37,683 nucleotides of DNA, taken from contig NW_026970668.1 of NCBI RefSeq assembly GCF_963678635.1, positions 64,001 through 101,683 of the forward strand, written 5' to 3'. Within the stretch, counting starts at the first letter, position 1. Every line of letters begins with the position of its first letter. Shown in pieces: positions 1-11,339 of the stretch. This DNA comes from Symsagittifera roscoffensis (Eukaryota; Xenacoelomorpha; Acoela; Convolutidae). The notes beneath the pieces were generated by a model that worked only from the letters and a program-made list of their open reading frames with translations, was not told the origin of the DNA and ran no database searches. The position numbers and the translations under genes were made by a program.

Positions 1-99
1 TAATACTGCGTTGTAGTTTTTTATAAGTAGGGAGTCCTAAGTAGGAAGTTTTCAATTAGCCAAATTGGCAAGCTTTAACCCCCATAATATTACAAAAAG

Positions 100-430
100 T
101 GATCACACATGAAGTTTCTCTCTAGCTAGTTGAAAATCGAAGTTGGTTGGGAGAAAAAACCAACCCGAGCTCAAGTTTTTCGCCACTTTCTTCGAAACTC
201 GGAACAACATGACTGCTCATATCAGGGCAAAACCCCGACTCTCCGATTGCCTTTTAACAATATGGAGCTTGCTTTTAAAACCTATGATGAAAGTTCGCAA
301 CATTTTTTGAAATTGTCAATTATTTTGAAAACCTTTTCACCACTATCTGCAGTACAAAGTGAAACATTTCACATATGGCAAACTATTAATAAGATCAAAT
401 TTGAAAAGGTTTTCATTGCATATTAAGTCT
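100..430. repeat. Dispersed repeat family, long copy
   Basis: Recognised by comparison inside the window. The first part, with the words 'accaacccgagctcaag' and 'cttcgaaactcggaac', matches 482-575 and 8484-8570. The second part, around 'gactgctcatatcagggc' and 'gattgccttttaa', matches 6598-6715 and 13806-13920. An open frame of 98 codons runs through it but starts at TTG, and it is not kept open in the related copies, so I do not call it a gene. The family is unknown to me and may be an old transposon remnant. Confidence 0.55.
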
Positions 431-465
431 CAGCTTACACGTTAATAGAAAAAAATATATGGGAC

Positions 466-575
466 AAACGAATTCCATCAAAAACTATTTAAAAAAGTTG
501 AAAGTTGTCTTAAGGTGAAAATCAACCCGAGCACAGATATTCTGTCGGTTTCTTCAAAAATCGGAACCAAACTAT
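466..575. repeat. Dispersed repeat family, short copy
   Basis: It shares 'aattccatcaaaaactatt', 'caacccgagcacagatattc' and 'tttcttcaaaaatcgg' with 8472-8570, and partly with 100-210. The match is diverged and carries no coding signal. Together with the copy at 100-430 it shows the same family lying twice in tandem orientation within 500 bp. Confidence 0.45.
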
Positions 576-2177
576 TTTAGAGGAAAAAACAAATATAAAA
601 ACTTATGACCAGCAGTTTACTGTAGACAACTACCTATTTTGGACCGAGTTCTAAAAACGGGCAATGGGAACTTCTTTTGGTGGTTACAAAGGCCACTTTT
701 CTGTTGGCTGCTAACAATTTCATTTAGCTTCCACTAAGGCTGACAGTTACAAGCTGTACATTGTTCAAAAGGTTCATTTTTTGCCGCCGTTTTAGTCTGA
801 TGACATTTTCAACCTTTTTATGGGTATAATTGAGGCGTGTACTTTTTCTGCATTCCATTCACCAAATTTCTACGAGTTTTCTCCCTCAGCCCGATTTTTG
901 AAAACTTTTGAATTTATGAAAAGAACCGACGTCTGCGGATGAACGAAAAGACCATCTTGGAAATGCATTCAAATTTCAAAAACCCTTTGTTAATACTGTG
1001 TTGTAGTTTTTCTTTAAGTAGGAAGTTCAAAAGGCAATTTGTTGCGTTCAACGAAAAACAATGATGCTTTTAGTTTTAAGAACAATGATGAGAAAGAATT
1101 ATTCTGATAGCTTTTGATTATGCAAATGGTTTTAAGTTTGACTATCTTAAAAGAATATATCCTTCTTTTTAGCCTGAGTGCAAGTAACTGGGCAGCAGCG
1201 AGGCTTACTTGGTAGAGAGTGAAATAAAGGAGAAAAAATTCCATTTTGGTCATTTCTGTATGAGTCTTTCTTAAAAAACGTTTTAAAATTACATTTTTCG
1301 TCCTAAAACTTTCAATAATGATGAATGTTTTTTTTTGAAAAACAAAGGGTTTCATAAGTTTTTTTTCTGAGATGTCTTTCCAAAACTTTTCATGAGAAAA
1401 TAGTGATAGAAAGCGATCAAGACAAATACAGCAATTAGGTTCAAGTTTTTTTTTTTTAATTTTCTTAAATGAATTTTGAATGAGATAATATTGATAGAAA
1501 GCGATAGAGGAAACTAAGAAAAATAAGTGGGTCCGTGTGAACAGTAATACCCCTGAAACTTTTAATCCAATTGATCACAAGCTTATAATCAAAACTAGGT
1601 AAGCCGGCTACTGTGTAATTAGCACGGAAATTTCAATTTAGTGCAGTTTTTTTATTTCTGCGTGGTATGATAAAAACGATCTGACGTTAAAAAATTTTTC
1701 CGATAATGCTAGTAATATAGGCAAGTTTGACAAGAAAATTTGTAGAAAATTGACAAAAAAAAATAATTGTTTATAAAATTCAATTTTTTCTTTTTTTTTA
1801 ATTTTTCTTTTGCAGAAAATGTTTGAAATGACGCTACAAAATTACTCAAAATGACGCTAAAAAACTCCGAAAACAAAGATTAACCAAGTTTCACGGCTTA
1901 AATTAAGCAAAAATAAGCTATTTTAAGCCTGGACGCTCACCTTAAAAGCTCGAAATTAGAACAGAATATATGAAAAATCAAACTGGTTTTTCTCAACACT
2001 GAGAAATTTTTTTGAATTTCATCTGATAAACCACACCCGAATATAAAGTTAGAAAATAGGGTAAGAAAATAAGCAAAAAATACGTTATACAAAGTAAAAT
2101 TATCTATCTTTTGAGCTCATACGTTAAAAATCATAAACAGTGACTAGTTTAATTATTCATTTTCGAACATTAAAACT
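576..2177. other. Non-coding AT-rich DNA, no gene seen
   Basis: I see no credible coding region here. The longest open frame (1014-1355, minus strand) is a low-complexity lysine- and phenylalanine-rich translation typical of AT-rich non-coding DNA. Bases 991-1030 ('taatactgtgttgtagttt') repeat the first bases of the window (1-50), so the segment before it may itself be a diverged duplication. Confidence 0.5.
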
Positions 2178-2395
2178 ATGAACAATGATGTACCGCAAAG
2201 TTCATCGCTGGATTCGCTGTTAGTTTTGTTATACTTGAATGACTTGCCTGAAGTATGGAGTACATGCCAAAACTAGGCAGTTCTGTTTGCGGACGAAGCA
2301 AGAACTAGAAATGGAACTCAACAGCAGGAGAACATTGCTAAAAGCGAGGTTTAAAACTGATTCATGCGCATAAGCTCAATCTTGCACAATTGTTT
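2178..2395 (+). pseudogene. LINE reverse transcriptase fragment (motifs B and C)
   Basis: Read from 2178, one frame gives NDVPQSSSLDSLLVLLYLND, then after one stop codon AVLFADEARTRNG. These match the LINE reverse transcriptase motif B (consensus GVPQGS-LGPLLF-LYINDL) followed by motif C (FADD). The second catalytic aspartate of motif C is glutamate here, and three stop codons interrupt the frame. The piece covers only about 70 residues of a domain of some 250, with no recognisable endonuclease or C-terminus beside it. It is a dead fragment of a non-LTR retrotransposon, not obviously the same copy family as the one at 31795-34357. Confidence 0.72.
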
Positions 2396-3915
2396 TTGCT
2401 ATTCAAGGTATTCCGAAACTGTAAAGTAAAACTAAATTTCTCTTAAGTCCAAAAAACTATATTTTGTGCTTGTCTCCTCTACAATTTTTCTTTGTTTTCG
2501 TTTTTGAAAAAATGTCGCTAATAGCTCGACTAATAAAGGCCATGATAACACGTAAGGTCTAAATTTCTTTTCCAAACACAATAGGTTAATAGTTCGAACC
2601 ATATATAACTAAAAGCATCGTTTTTTATGACAAAACTTTCAGAGATTTTTCATGCATGGATTCGAAAAATTAGAGATCTTTATAATCCGATCGAAGATCT
2701 TATTTAAGTTGTGAAAGTATCCTGAAAACATGTTAACTGATTAAAATTATAAAAAAAGTAAAAATACGGAATTGCAAAACAATTGAAAAAGCAGTTTGAA
2801 ATTGTAAAACTAAGAACGCAATCGTAGAAGTTAACTTAGCTTGAAAAGTGGCATCAAAATTGGATGCGTGCTGATTTTAAGGAGAGGTGGGGTATCTGCA
2901 TGCATCCAGCGTTAAAATTGTATTCTAAAATGATTTTAAAACCAGGCTTTCCAAAGTTGAAAAAAAAATGCAATAAGTAATAAATTAAATAAAGTTTATC
3001 TTTTTTTCTTCAAATTTTAATGAATTAAGTTTCATTTTAATCGAACTTGATGAATTATAACTCTGGCTTTTGATACAACAGCTGGTTTTAGATTCACATG
3101 TAATAGATTATTGTTGACCTAGTTTCTTGTTTTGTTTTAAAATATCAATTTCAGTCAAATACAATCAATGTACTTATCGATTTCATTTCCTCTCATGTGT
3201 GCGCTTTGTTTTTGGCCTAAACTCCAAAAATATATAAACTTATTTGTTCGTTTTCTCCAATAAAAATTCTCTATATTGCACATTTCGTGGTTTTTCCTTG
3301 AAAAAGTGGGAAAATTGTTTCAAATTGGAGAGAGTTATTTTCCATCTACCGCGGGAATTTTTCAACTATTTTTAAAGAATCACCATGAAACATTTGTTTC
3401 GATAGAAAAATTTTAGATTCAGACGAGCCAAAAGTTGATAAGACATCTCGATTTTAAAGATTTTTTATTATCTCAAATTCTAAGTATTTGTTCTTATTAC
3501 TTAAAAGGATGTGTAACTCAAAGGTGATAATAAAAAGTATAGAAGTATAGAAATAAGATAGTACAAAAAATAGTAGAATTTTTTCATTTAAATTTAAAAA
3601 ATATTGCAAACAAAATAAAATCAATTATAACAGACTATATTGGATTATAACTTTTTGTTTTTGTAAAATGTCACGACTTTAATCGAGTATAAAACAATAT
3701 CATCGATTGGAACCCAAAATTTTTCTCTCTGTTTCTCAACTCATTAAAATGATTATTTTTATCCCATTTTCTTCTTATGTGAGAAAACATAATTCTTTTG
3801 AATCAATTATCATTTTGTTTCTTTTGTTCTTTATGTTCTTTTTCTTTGCACGTTTTGTCTTTGTCATTGCATCGAAATTGGCTATAATTTAAGCTCCTAA
3901 CAGATATCGGTTTAT
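2396..3915. other. Non-coding AT-rich DNA, no gene seen
   Basis: No domain or conserved motif can be read in any frame. The open frame at 3707-3892 is a run of phenylalanine, isoleucine and leucine codons from poly-pyrimidine DNA and is most likely chance. I see no clear terminal repeats or RNA genes. Confidence 0.45.
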
Positions 3916-4299
3916 CAGTGGCGTGCGCAGAAATTTTTTTAGGGAGGGGCGGTTTAAAATTTTGCAAAACATTTTCTTTTTTTCTTCGAAATCTTCGAAA
4001 GTACTATAGGGAGCTTATTTTGTCGAAAATCACTTTAAGAAACAGGCCAAAAAAAGTGTTTTTAGGCCCATTTTGGAAAATGTTGACCAACACTTAAGTT
4101 TTTTAGGCTCGCTTTCCCCCCTAAAAGTTATTCGTATTGGCGCCGAAGGCACCTTTACAAAAACTTTGAGGTTGGTTATTAAAAATGAATGTCGTATAAA
4201 TATAACAGACGGGGTTACCCTTTGGAAGAATTTGGCAACCAGAATTGAGGGAGAGGACGGTCGCCCCCGCAGCCCGCCTTCCCCCTCGGCACGCAACTG
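3916..4299. mobile_element. hAT-like MITE, 384 bp
   Basis: The ends form short terminal inverted repeats: CAGTGGCGTG at the left and the complement of CAGTTGCGTG at the right, each followed inward by a G-rich (left) or C-rich (right) block. CAGTGGCG-type ends are typical of hAT superfamily MITEs. Flanking bases cggtttat (3908-3915) and cggctaat (4300-4307) agree at 6 of 8 positions, fitting a decayed 8-bp target duplication, which is the hAT size. There is no transposase; open frames of 77 and 88 codons on opposite strands inside it have no recognisable content. It would have depended on an enzyme from elsewhere. Confidence 0.65.
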
Positions 4300-4813
4300 C
4301 GGCTAATATAGAAACTTTGGAAAACAGCTTTCAAAATCAATTCCAAAGTTTATAGTTTTTTTTTCTCTAATTTGTCTTAGATTTTGATCATGATGCACCT
4401 TTTTTTTTGTTTTTTTTTCTAAATCAAAAGATAATCACGTTCTTTTTGTTAAATTTTTCTTTCACTTATTGGAATAGCCTTTGAATTTTTTAAAGAAGTC
4501 GCCTTAAAATTTTTGCCTCGAGGTTAAACATTGTTTACAGATGAAACAAAAGTGAAAAGTTTTTTATATACATAAATTGTATCAATTTATGGTGATATAC
4601 TACAATAAGTGATAATTTCAATTATGGTGCATGTATTAAAAACGAGAACTATAATGCATAATATAGTCATTTCATTTTCAATCATTTGAACATGTTGCTA
4701 AGATAGTTTTTGTGAATACAGTACTCTGTCAGATGAAATGTGATACGAAAACTTAAATTTTGCCCTTCTTTTGCTAAATAATTTGGCTCTTGAAATAAAT
4801 TATAAGTACTGTG
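4300..4813. other. Non-coding spacer with an inverted repeat arm
   Basis: There is no gene. Bases around 4588-4612 (atggtgatatactacaataa) are the near-exact reverse complement of 4858-4880 (ttattgtaatatatcaccat), which lies just inside unit I. The pair may be the ends of a small decayed MITE straddling the left edge of the duplication. Only the right arm recurs at the start of unit II. Confidence 0.4.
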
Positions 4814-5249
4814 CGAAGTATAACAAAAAACAGTACAGCTATTTAAGTTTAAATTACCATTTATTGTAATATATCACCATTTTTATTTTAACTTACAGCT
4901 ATCGTTGTGTTGTGCTACTGTTTTGTCAAAATAGAAGGTTTTTGTTGGTTATAGAAGGCCTAAGGGGAGTTTCGTACAAACGATAATCAATTATTTTTGA
5001 TTATTAGAGTTTATGATCTCATTTGTTACTTCACGATTATTATCATTTAAAATTCTATTAAAAGTCAAGCAAAATTAACAAAAATCTGCATAACAATTTT
5101 ATACTATCAATTATTTGCATGCGGGCAATTTTATCCAAACAATTATTAAACATATAGTCGAGCCTCGCGATAAAGGTCTAACATCTTTTTCAAGTCTTAA
5201 CAGAAAAAAGCTGGTGGGCTTTTGGTGAGGATTTACCAGCTAAAGTTTT

Positions 5250-5432
5250 CCCGCACTGGATTTTCATGGATAATAATTGATTATATTGTCATTTTATAGT
5301 CAGTATCGATAAAATTACATAAGTAAATGTTTAGAATCCATTAAAAATCCGTTTTCATAGTTGGATGGGTCATGAAAATTGATTATATAGTTAAATTTTT
5401 TGCCGATATTTTCCATGAAAATCCAGTGCGGG
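5250..5432. repeat. Inverted repeat, 21-bp perfect arms
   Basis: Bases 5250-5270 (starting cccgcactggattttc) and 5412-5432 (ending aaaatccagtgcggg) are exact reverse complements across a spacer of 141 bp. The same pair is intact in unit II. The flanks do not extend the pairing well. It may mark the ends of a small unknown element, or form a stem in RNA. Confidence 0.7.
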
Positions 5433-6589
5433 TTGGCTAATCGCCGGACCGAATAAGGTTGTTTGGGCTCCAAGCAATTAATAGAGTTACAGTGGGGTCT
5501 CAACACTGTTGTCCGATTGAAACGCCTGTAGCCAGCCACTTCACGAATGTCCGCATTGGATGACTTTTGAATCTCGTCTAACTCGTTTACCCGGTAAAAC
5601 GATCATAGATAACGTAGTTCGTTTGTTGTCCCACTAGAAGGCAGGAATTGATTTACAGCAAATTCGTGTTTTGAGAACTTTTTAAAACAGCTTTATAATA
5701 AATCATTGAAAAATTGTAGCAATTCTGGTGATTTTGGAGTGATTTTTTTGGCGAGAGAATTTAGTTGGGTTTTAGTTGTTTTTGAAAGTTTTTTGGGGGG
5801 AACTATAACCAATTATAACTGATTATAAAAAATTACAATCTTTCGGAAGTTTAAAGAGTATTGCAATTAGACACAAAAAATATTTGGTCGGTCTCACAAG
5901 CTTTTTGAAGCATTTCGTCGGATGATTACCAGAATTGTTTTGCAGCTAGCAGAATAAAGTTATGTATCGTCAAAACAATTTCGGCTTTCTGCTGTGTCGT
6001 CTGATCGCTTCATGGGCTTCGTAAATTATGTCACGATTTGTTTTTTTTTCAATATTTTTTAAGGAAGTCGTTTTTGTTCTCATCAAAATCACCTTTCGAC
6101 AAAGTGAACAACCTCCTCGTCTCGCCTATGTTCAGTTTTTTGAAAATTTTTTTACGTCGGGTCTCGGTTATTTGGACTAAGGCTGATACTTGTTCTACTT
6201 TCGGCTAACTGGGAGCTTTTGGTCTGTTCCAATCATGTGGTCTCGGCCAATTCGATCATATGTTTTAGTCGATATGGGCTTTTTTTCGACTAGGGACCGG
6301 GTCGTTCCTTGTTTTTTGTTTAGTTTTTGATTCTTTCCGCTAAAATTTGTCTGTTAGTAGATGAGGGGTCCTCACTCAAAAAAGTAGTTGCTCAAATGGT
6401 GAAAGAAGTGGTGTGTGCCTTAAATTATCTTTTTAAGTTGCCAAGCTGTAGTTGTCGGATATGTCGTTCCAAGTCAAGTCTAGTTTTTTAATCAGGCTTT
6501 ATCAATGGTTGTATTTTCATTCAAAAGATTCTGCCATTTGTTTCACTGCTGGCATTTACATGTACCAGAAAAACTATAAGGAAAATATA

Positions 6590-6715
6590 AGAAACAAGAC
6601 TGCACGTATCAAGGCAAAGCCCTGAATTTTTCGACTGCCTTTTAAAGTCTACGGAGTTGTTCGATTTTGAAAATTTGATGAAACTTTCGAAAAAATTCAA
6701 AAACATATTCGTAAG
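6590..6715. repeat. Dispersed repeat family copy in unit I
   Basis: It contains 'gactgcacgtatcaaggc', 'ccctgaatttttcgactgcc' and a tail resembling 'gatgaaactttcg', which match the second half of the copy at 100-430. The first half of the family is missing here. The unit II counterpart is 13797-13920. Confidence 0.5.
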
Positions 6716-7888
6716 TAAAACTGCTAATACAATTTTTTTTGTTTAAAAACTTTTCTTTCCAAAACAAAAATTTCATATTTCAATTATAATCAAAAAACTT
6801 TTCACAAAACAAAACTCAAAAATCTGTTAGATAGAATGAAATAGTTTGAGTTTCACTGGGAGTAAGTATTTCATCATGAATTGACATTGTGAGTCTTTAA
6901 ATGTGTTCGAAAAGTCTGCTGTTACAGTTTTTTTGCTAAAACATTTGAGGTGATTAGCTAAACTATTAAGTTTATTCAGAGAACTCTGTAAAAGACCTCT
7001 GCAAAACTAGCCAAAAATTTTATTTTTAGAAATATTTCGATCATTGTACGCCCCATTTTTTTTATTGTGTCAAAAAGAGCAATGAAAAGCAGCATTTTTT
7101 CTAGATTGCAAAGTATGCTATTGTCGGATGCGCTGTAGCTTTATTTTCAGTAAACTTCTACTTAGACTAAAAGTTTATTTGAAAGATTTTTAAATTTTTT
7201 TTTCAATTGTTTTGTTGAATTTTACGGCTTTTTATTTTGTGTACCGATACATCAGAAAAACTTGCTTCTTTCACGATCATCGGAGTCAACTAAAACTTGT
7301 TTATTTAAAAAACCTGTTAGCTAATTTGATTCTTCCATGATGTTTTGTAGTTAGGTAGACAACCAAGTGCTTACGCAGTTAAGTTTGCTAATTAAAAAAC
7401 TTTTTGGTTCATTGTTTTACCCGGGTTGACCATCCTGCATAAAAAATTTTCCTTTCTAAGAACTTCGTATAAGATTTTTAGGAAATTTCCGCTATCTTGC
7501 AGGTTTTTTATAAAAAAAAATTCCCTATCTTGCAACATTCTTAGAGCCTGTTTTTTTGGTAAGAACATTTGTATTGTTTTCGAGCTATTTTTGTAGGTTT
7601 TTGAATGACCAACACATCAAAACTTTTCAGCACTAGGTCGCCTAAATCGGCAAAACAAATGTAAAAATTGATCATCAAATAATTTGGTCTTTTTACTTTT
7701 CTTGAGACGGAATTCGTTTCATTAAATGTACTGTCATTTCAAAAATTAACAAACCATTTTTAACGCTTTACAGACTATAACCATAGACTAGAATATTTTT
7801 GTGATGTTGGATTCATTTTTTTTCTCCTACGAGAACTCAAATAGTTTCTCCCACAATTTTCCCGACAAAACAGTGCTGAATTTTAAAA

Positions 7889-7939
7889 AAATGTAATATC
7901 CACTACTAAATTTGGAGTTTAGGAGTGGATGTTACATTT
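7889..7939. repeat. 51-bp palindrome with almost no loop
   Basis: The left half aaatgtaatatccactac pairs with the right half gtggatgttacattt. I count about 24 pairs, with one A-G mismatch and a few G-U pairs, and at most a few bases at the turn. It is identical in unit II at 15099-15149. The tiny loop argues against a microRNA precursor; a cruciform-forming site or the relic of a fold-back insertion is more likely. Confidence 0.75.
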
Positions 7940-8465
7940 GTGAGTTGAAACAATTTGATTGATTATTAAACCGGTTCTGAACTATTTTTGTGTTCACATA
8001 CCTGGTTGTTTAGAGGAAAACATAAATGAGCAAATCACCTATCACAATTTTTTGCAATCTAGTCTCCGTATGCCAAAAAAAATAATTTTGAGCTGATACA
8101 AAAAAGCGACCAAAAAAGTAACGAAATAAACGAGGCGAAAGAAATACAAAACAAACGAACTAATTCGGTTCATTCGATTTGCTATTCTGAAAAAGAAAGT
8201 TGCCTGTATTATAGCGAAATCTTGAATGTTCGGATGGCTTTTTAAGATCTTTAGAGGTGTATTCCTCTTGAAAAAAAATGATGACTAGTTACAACTTTTC
8301 AAAAACTTTCTGTGATTTTTTGTTGAATCTTTCCCTCACGCTATGTAAAGTATAAAAAGACATATTTGACATATAGCAAAAAATTACAAATATCAAATAG
8401 CTTGGGACGGTTTCTGAAACTGATTTTAAGCCCCGCTTTTGCGTTATTAGCAGGAAACATATCAC

Positions 8466-8600
8466 ATAAAAAAGAATCCATCAAAAGTTATTAGCTGAAA
8501 AGTCAACAATTGTCTGGAGAAAAAACCACCCCGAGCTCAATTATTCTGACGTTTTCTTCAAAAGTCAATATAACAATGTCTTAATTCGGCAGAAATATGT
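8466..8600. repeat. Dispersed repeat family copy at the unit I indel edge
   Basis: The words 'gaatccatcaaaagttatta', 'accccgagctcaattattc' and 'ttttcttcaaaagtc' match 466-575. The repeat runs across position 8481, where unit II breaks away, so unit II lacks most of this copy. That suggests a deletion in unit II rather than an insertion in unit I. Confidence 0.5.
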
Positions 8601-9294
8601 GATCTAAATGTGATTTTTGATTTTACGATTTTTTCAGTGTTTTTTGATTTCAGTGATGTCAAGTTTGATGGTTTTCCACTGAATGTTAATCGTCTGCAAT
8701 AGATCAATTGCTTTGATTGCAAAGTGCTCAACCGAATTTTTATTTTCAGGCAAGTTGAAAAATAGCAATGATTCTTGTTTTTGCCCTGATTTGCAAAAAC
8801 AAGACTGCAAGGTTCTTCAGGTCAAAAAATTGTCCGAAAAGCTGCACAAACCTTGCGCTACATATTCTTACTACATATTACTTTGGCAGATCTTAATACA
8901 GCCAAATTGTTTTTCCCGCATTACTACTATTAGCAATTAACAATTTTTACCAATTTTGATTGATTGAATTCCTTGCAGTTTGTTTTTTGAAAACTAAGAA
9001 TGGGTAGAGCTTGGGATACTCGCAAAATTTAATTGTCAAGTTCTTAAGTTTTTTCGAATTCATTGTTTTCTTTAATGAGTTTTTGCCGATAAGTTTAATT
9101 AGAAGAAATTTAGGATGTCAAGTTACATGATATAAGGGTGAACGACAAGGAAACGGGTCTGATCCAGATAATGAACTTGTTAAGCAACTATGAGAGACAG
9201 GACAGTAAACAAAGCACAAGCAAGCATCCAATTATAAGAAAGTCATTAGCCGAATTTGAAATCACTATTTATTACAGCAGTAAGTTTTTTTTCT
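8482..9294. other. Unit I-specific segment missing from unit II
   Basis: Unit II passes directly from the counterpart of 8481 (gaatccatc) to the counterpart of 9295 (tcgatcg). The 813 bp between hold the tail of a dispersed repeat and two short open frames (8683-8940, 9138-9335). These translate to unremarkable, cysteine-poor or low-complexity peptides that I do not recognise. Short overlap of 'atc' at the join is consistent with end-joining. Confidence 0.7.
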
Positions 9295-10577
9295 TCGATC
9301 GAATTGAAGGCAAGCAAATTGTGAAACAACCATGATTTTACCGCTTAATTCGCTTAATTACCCGCCAAAATGCCCTCATGTTGTTTGTTTTGCTCGTTAT
9401 TCAATACGCTGTCTAGATCAGACCAGTCTTTCTTATCAATCACGTCACTTTGTCATTCACATATAAGTCCATGAGAAAACAATGTTTTTGCATACTCAAG
9501 TTCGTCTCGAGCTTAATAAAGGTTAATTATGAAAAAAATACTAAAAAAAAATAACAACCTTTTGAGTGTATGCTTTGTAACGTTGGCAAGCCGGCGATTA
9601 TTTTTTGAAAGTAAAATTAAAATCAATGAAAATGTTGTTATCAATATTTTTCCAAACTTCAAAACTAAATTTTACCTATTTAGTCAAAAAGTATTTATCG
9701 GTGAATGCATTAAGGATCTGTTTAATTAAGATTCAATCAAAATGACAGATGTGAATGTATTTTTTTTGTCTGCAAATCGTCTTTTGTAACTTTTTAATGC
9801 AGCAGTAGATGTCCATACGTTGACCAGGAAATAAAAAATGTTCAGGGACCGACTGCTGGGGTGCTTCATTCTTACACTGATAATATTCCGGAGTTTTTTT
9901 TTCAAAAACATAAATTTTGGTTTTTGATTTGTTAGATAAAACACTTACCACAAAAACTACATGTGCTTTTATTAATGTGATTTAATCTCCAATATAAGAA
10001 CACTTTAAAATCTGTTAAACTTTTCAATCTCATTTTTGTTTGTAAAATTTATCAGTTACCGTTACGTTTAGGTGGATACAAAAGCAATCAATTTGAAGTC
10101 AGACTTTTCACCCTGTTGTTTTTTTTAAAGCGAAATTAGATAACACTTTGACAGAGAACTTTTCAGAAAATTCTCTTTCGCTAAAACAAATTAATGATCT
10201 GTATGCAGGGCTCATTGTTTCATCGTCATTTTGCGATAGACCAATTTTGGGTGTGTTTAAAAATCAGATGTTAAAATTTCATGCCCTTCAAGCTTTCGTG
10301 CCCACAAATTGAACTTTTTTTATTTGAACTATAGGGCTATTGTCTGATGCGTTGCAACTTGAGTCAACTTCTGACATACACTTACCAAAAATTGATTATA
10401 AACTGATTGGATTGAAAACTTTTCATCATATTCAGTTAAGCAAAGATGGAAAAATTGTTTCCTTCCCTACTATCAGTAGAGATAAAACGTGTCTGTGAGT
10501 TATAAGCATTGTAACCTGATTTATAAGTCTCCATGACTTTTTGTTGTTGGCACTCAACCCAGTACTTATGCAGTCTA

Positions 10578-10771
10578 AGGGCGGGATTGATAAGATTTAC
10601 CAAAAAGTGCGTAAAAACGGCAAAAATTGACTGCCGCGCAAATTAGGGTCTTTTATGTATTCTGGGAGCGCTCGGAAAATAAATTAGCTCGACATCAAAA
10701 AAAAATCAAAAAAAAGTGTCGAAAATTTTTTGAAAATCTTCCGCTCGAGAAAATGCTAGATCCACCCCTGG
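10578..10771. mobile_element. hAT-like MITE, about 194 bp, copy in unit I
   Basis: The left end AGGGCGGGATT and the complement of the right end (AGGGGTGGATC) form imperfect terminal inverted repeats. The flanks gcagtcta (10570-10577) and gcagacta (10772-10779) agree at 7 of 8 positions, fitting an 8-bp target duplication. The right end GGATCCACCCCTG-like sequence is a common hAT MITE signature. It has no coding capacity. The exact left boundary could be 2-4 bases further out. Confidence 0.55.
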
Positions 10772-11339
10772 GCAGACTAGTTTTTTAGATTATTAGGGTT
10801 GTGATTCCTCACTTGACTCAAGAAGTTTCGCACAATTTACTTTGCAAGTTGTTTTTTGGACCAAATAGTCTCATAGCATTGCGTCGCATATATCGATATT
10901 AAAATATTTGTCCAACCAAACATTTATTTAGATTGAAATCAAATTATAATTATATTATCATTCACATAATGAAAAAAATATCACATTTTCATTGCAAAAA
11001 GGACAAAAACTGTTCCGTAAAAATAGGTTCGAGCATAATTTCTTACAAGAAATAAATTTGTTGAGTTGGTTTCCAAAATTTAGTGATGATTGATACTATA
11101 ACCAATGGTTTTATAGTGAAATCCAAGCTCAATTTGAAATTTTTGGTACAGGAACCGAAAAAAACTAATTTAACAGATATATCAACCAGGCCTGAACGGA
11201 TTTGTATTGCTATACCGGGCGGTTAATGTTTTTAAAAAAAAATATAGATATTCAAATACCCTATCATATGTTCTGTGCCATAACTTAAACATTATGGCGG
11301 TAATTATTACACATTTGTATTTACACGATAGTTAATACA

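Noticed and set aside
3707-3892. Open frame encoding a hydrophobic 61-residue peptide.
   Set aside because: It comes from T-rich low-complexity DNA; no signal, conservation or context supports a gene.
4030-4306. Open frames on both strands inside the hAT-like MITE.
   Set aside because: They are antisense to each other over the same bases, too short for a transposase and without motifs.
7889-7939. Palindrome considered as a microRNA precursor.
   Set aside because: The loop is too small and the stem too short for a normal precursor.
9529-9944. Overlapping open frames on both strands in unit I.
   Set aside because: The counterparts in unit II have stops or frame changes, so there is no sign of coding selection.
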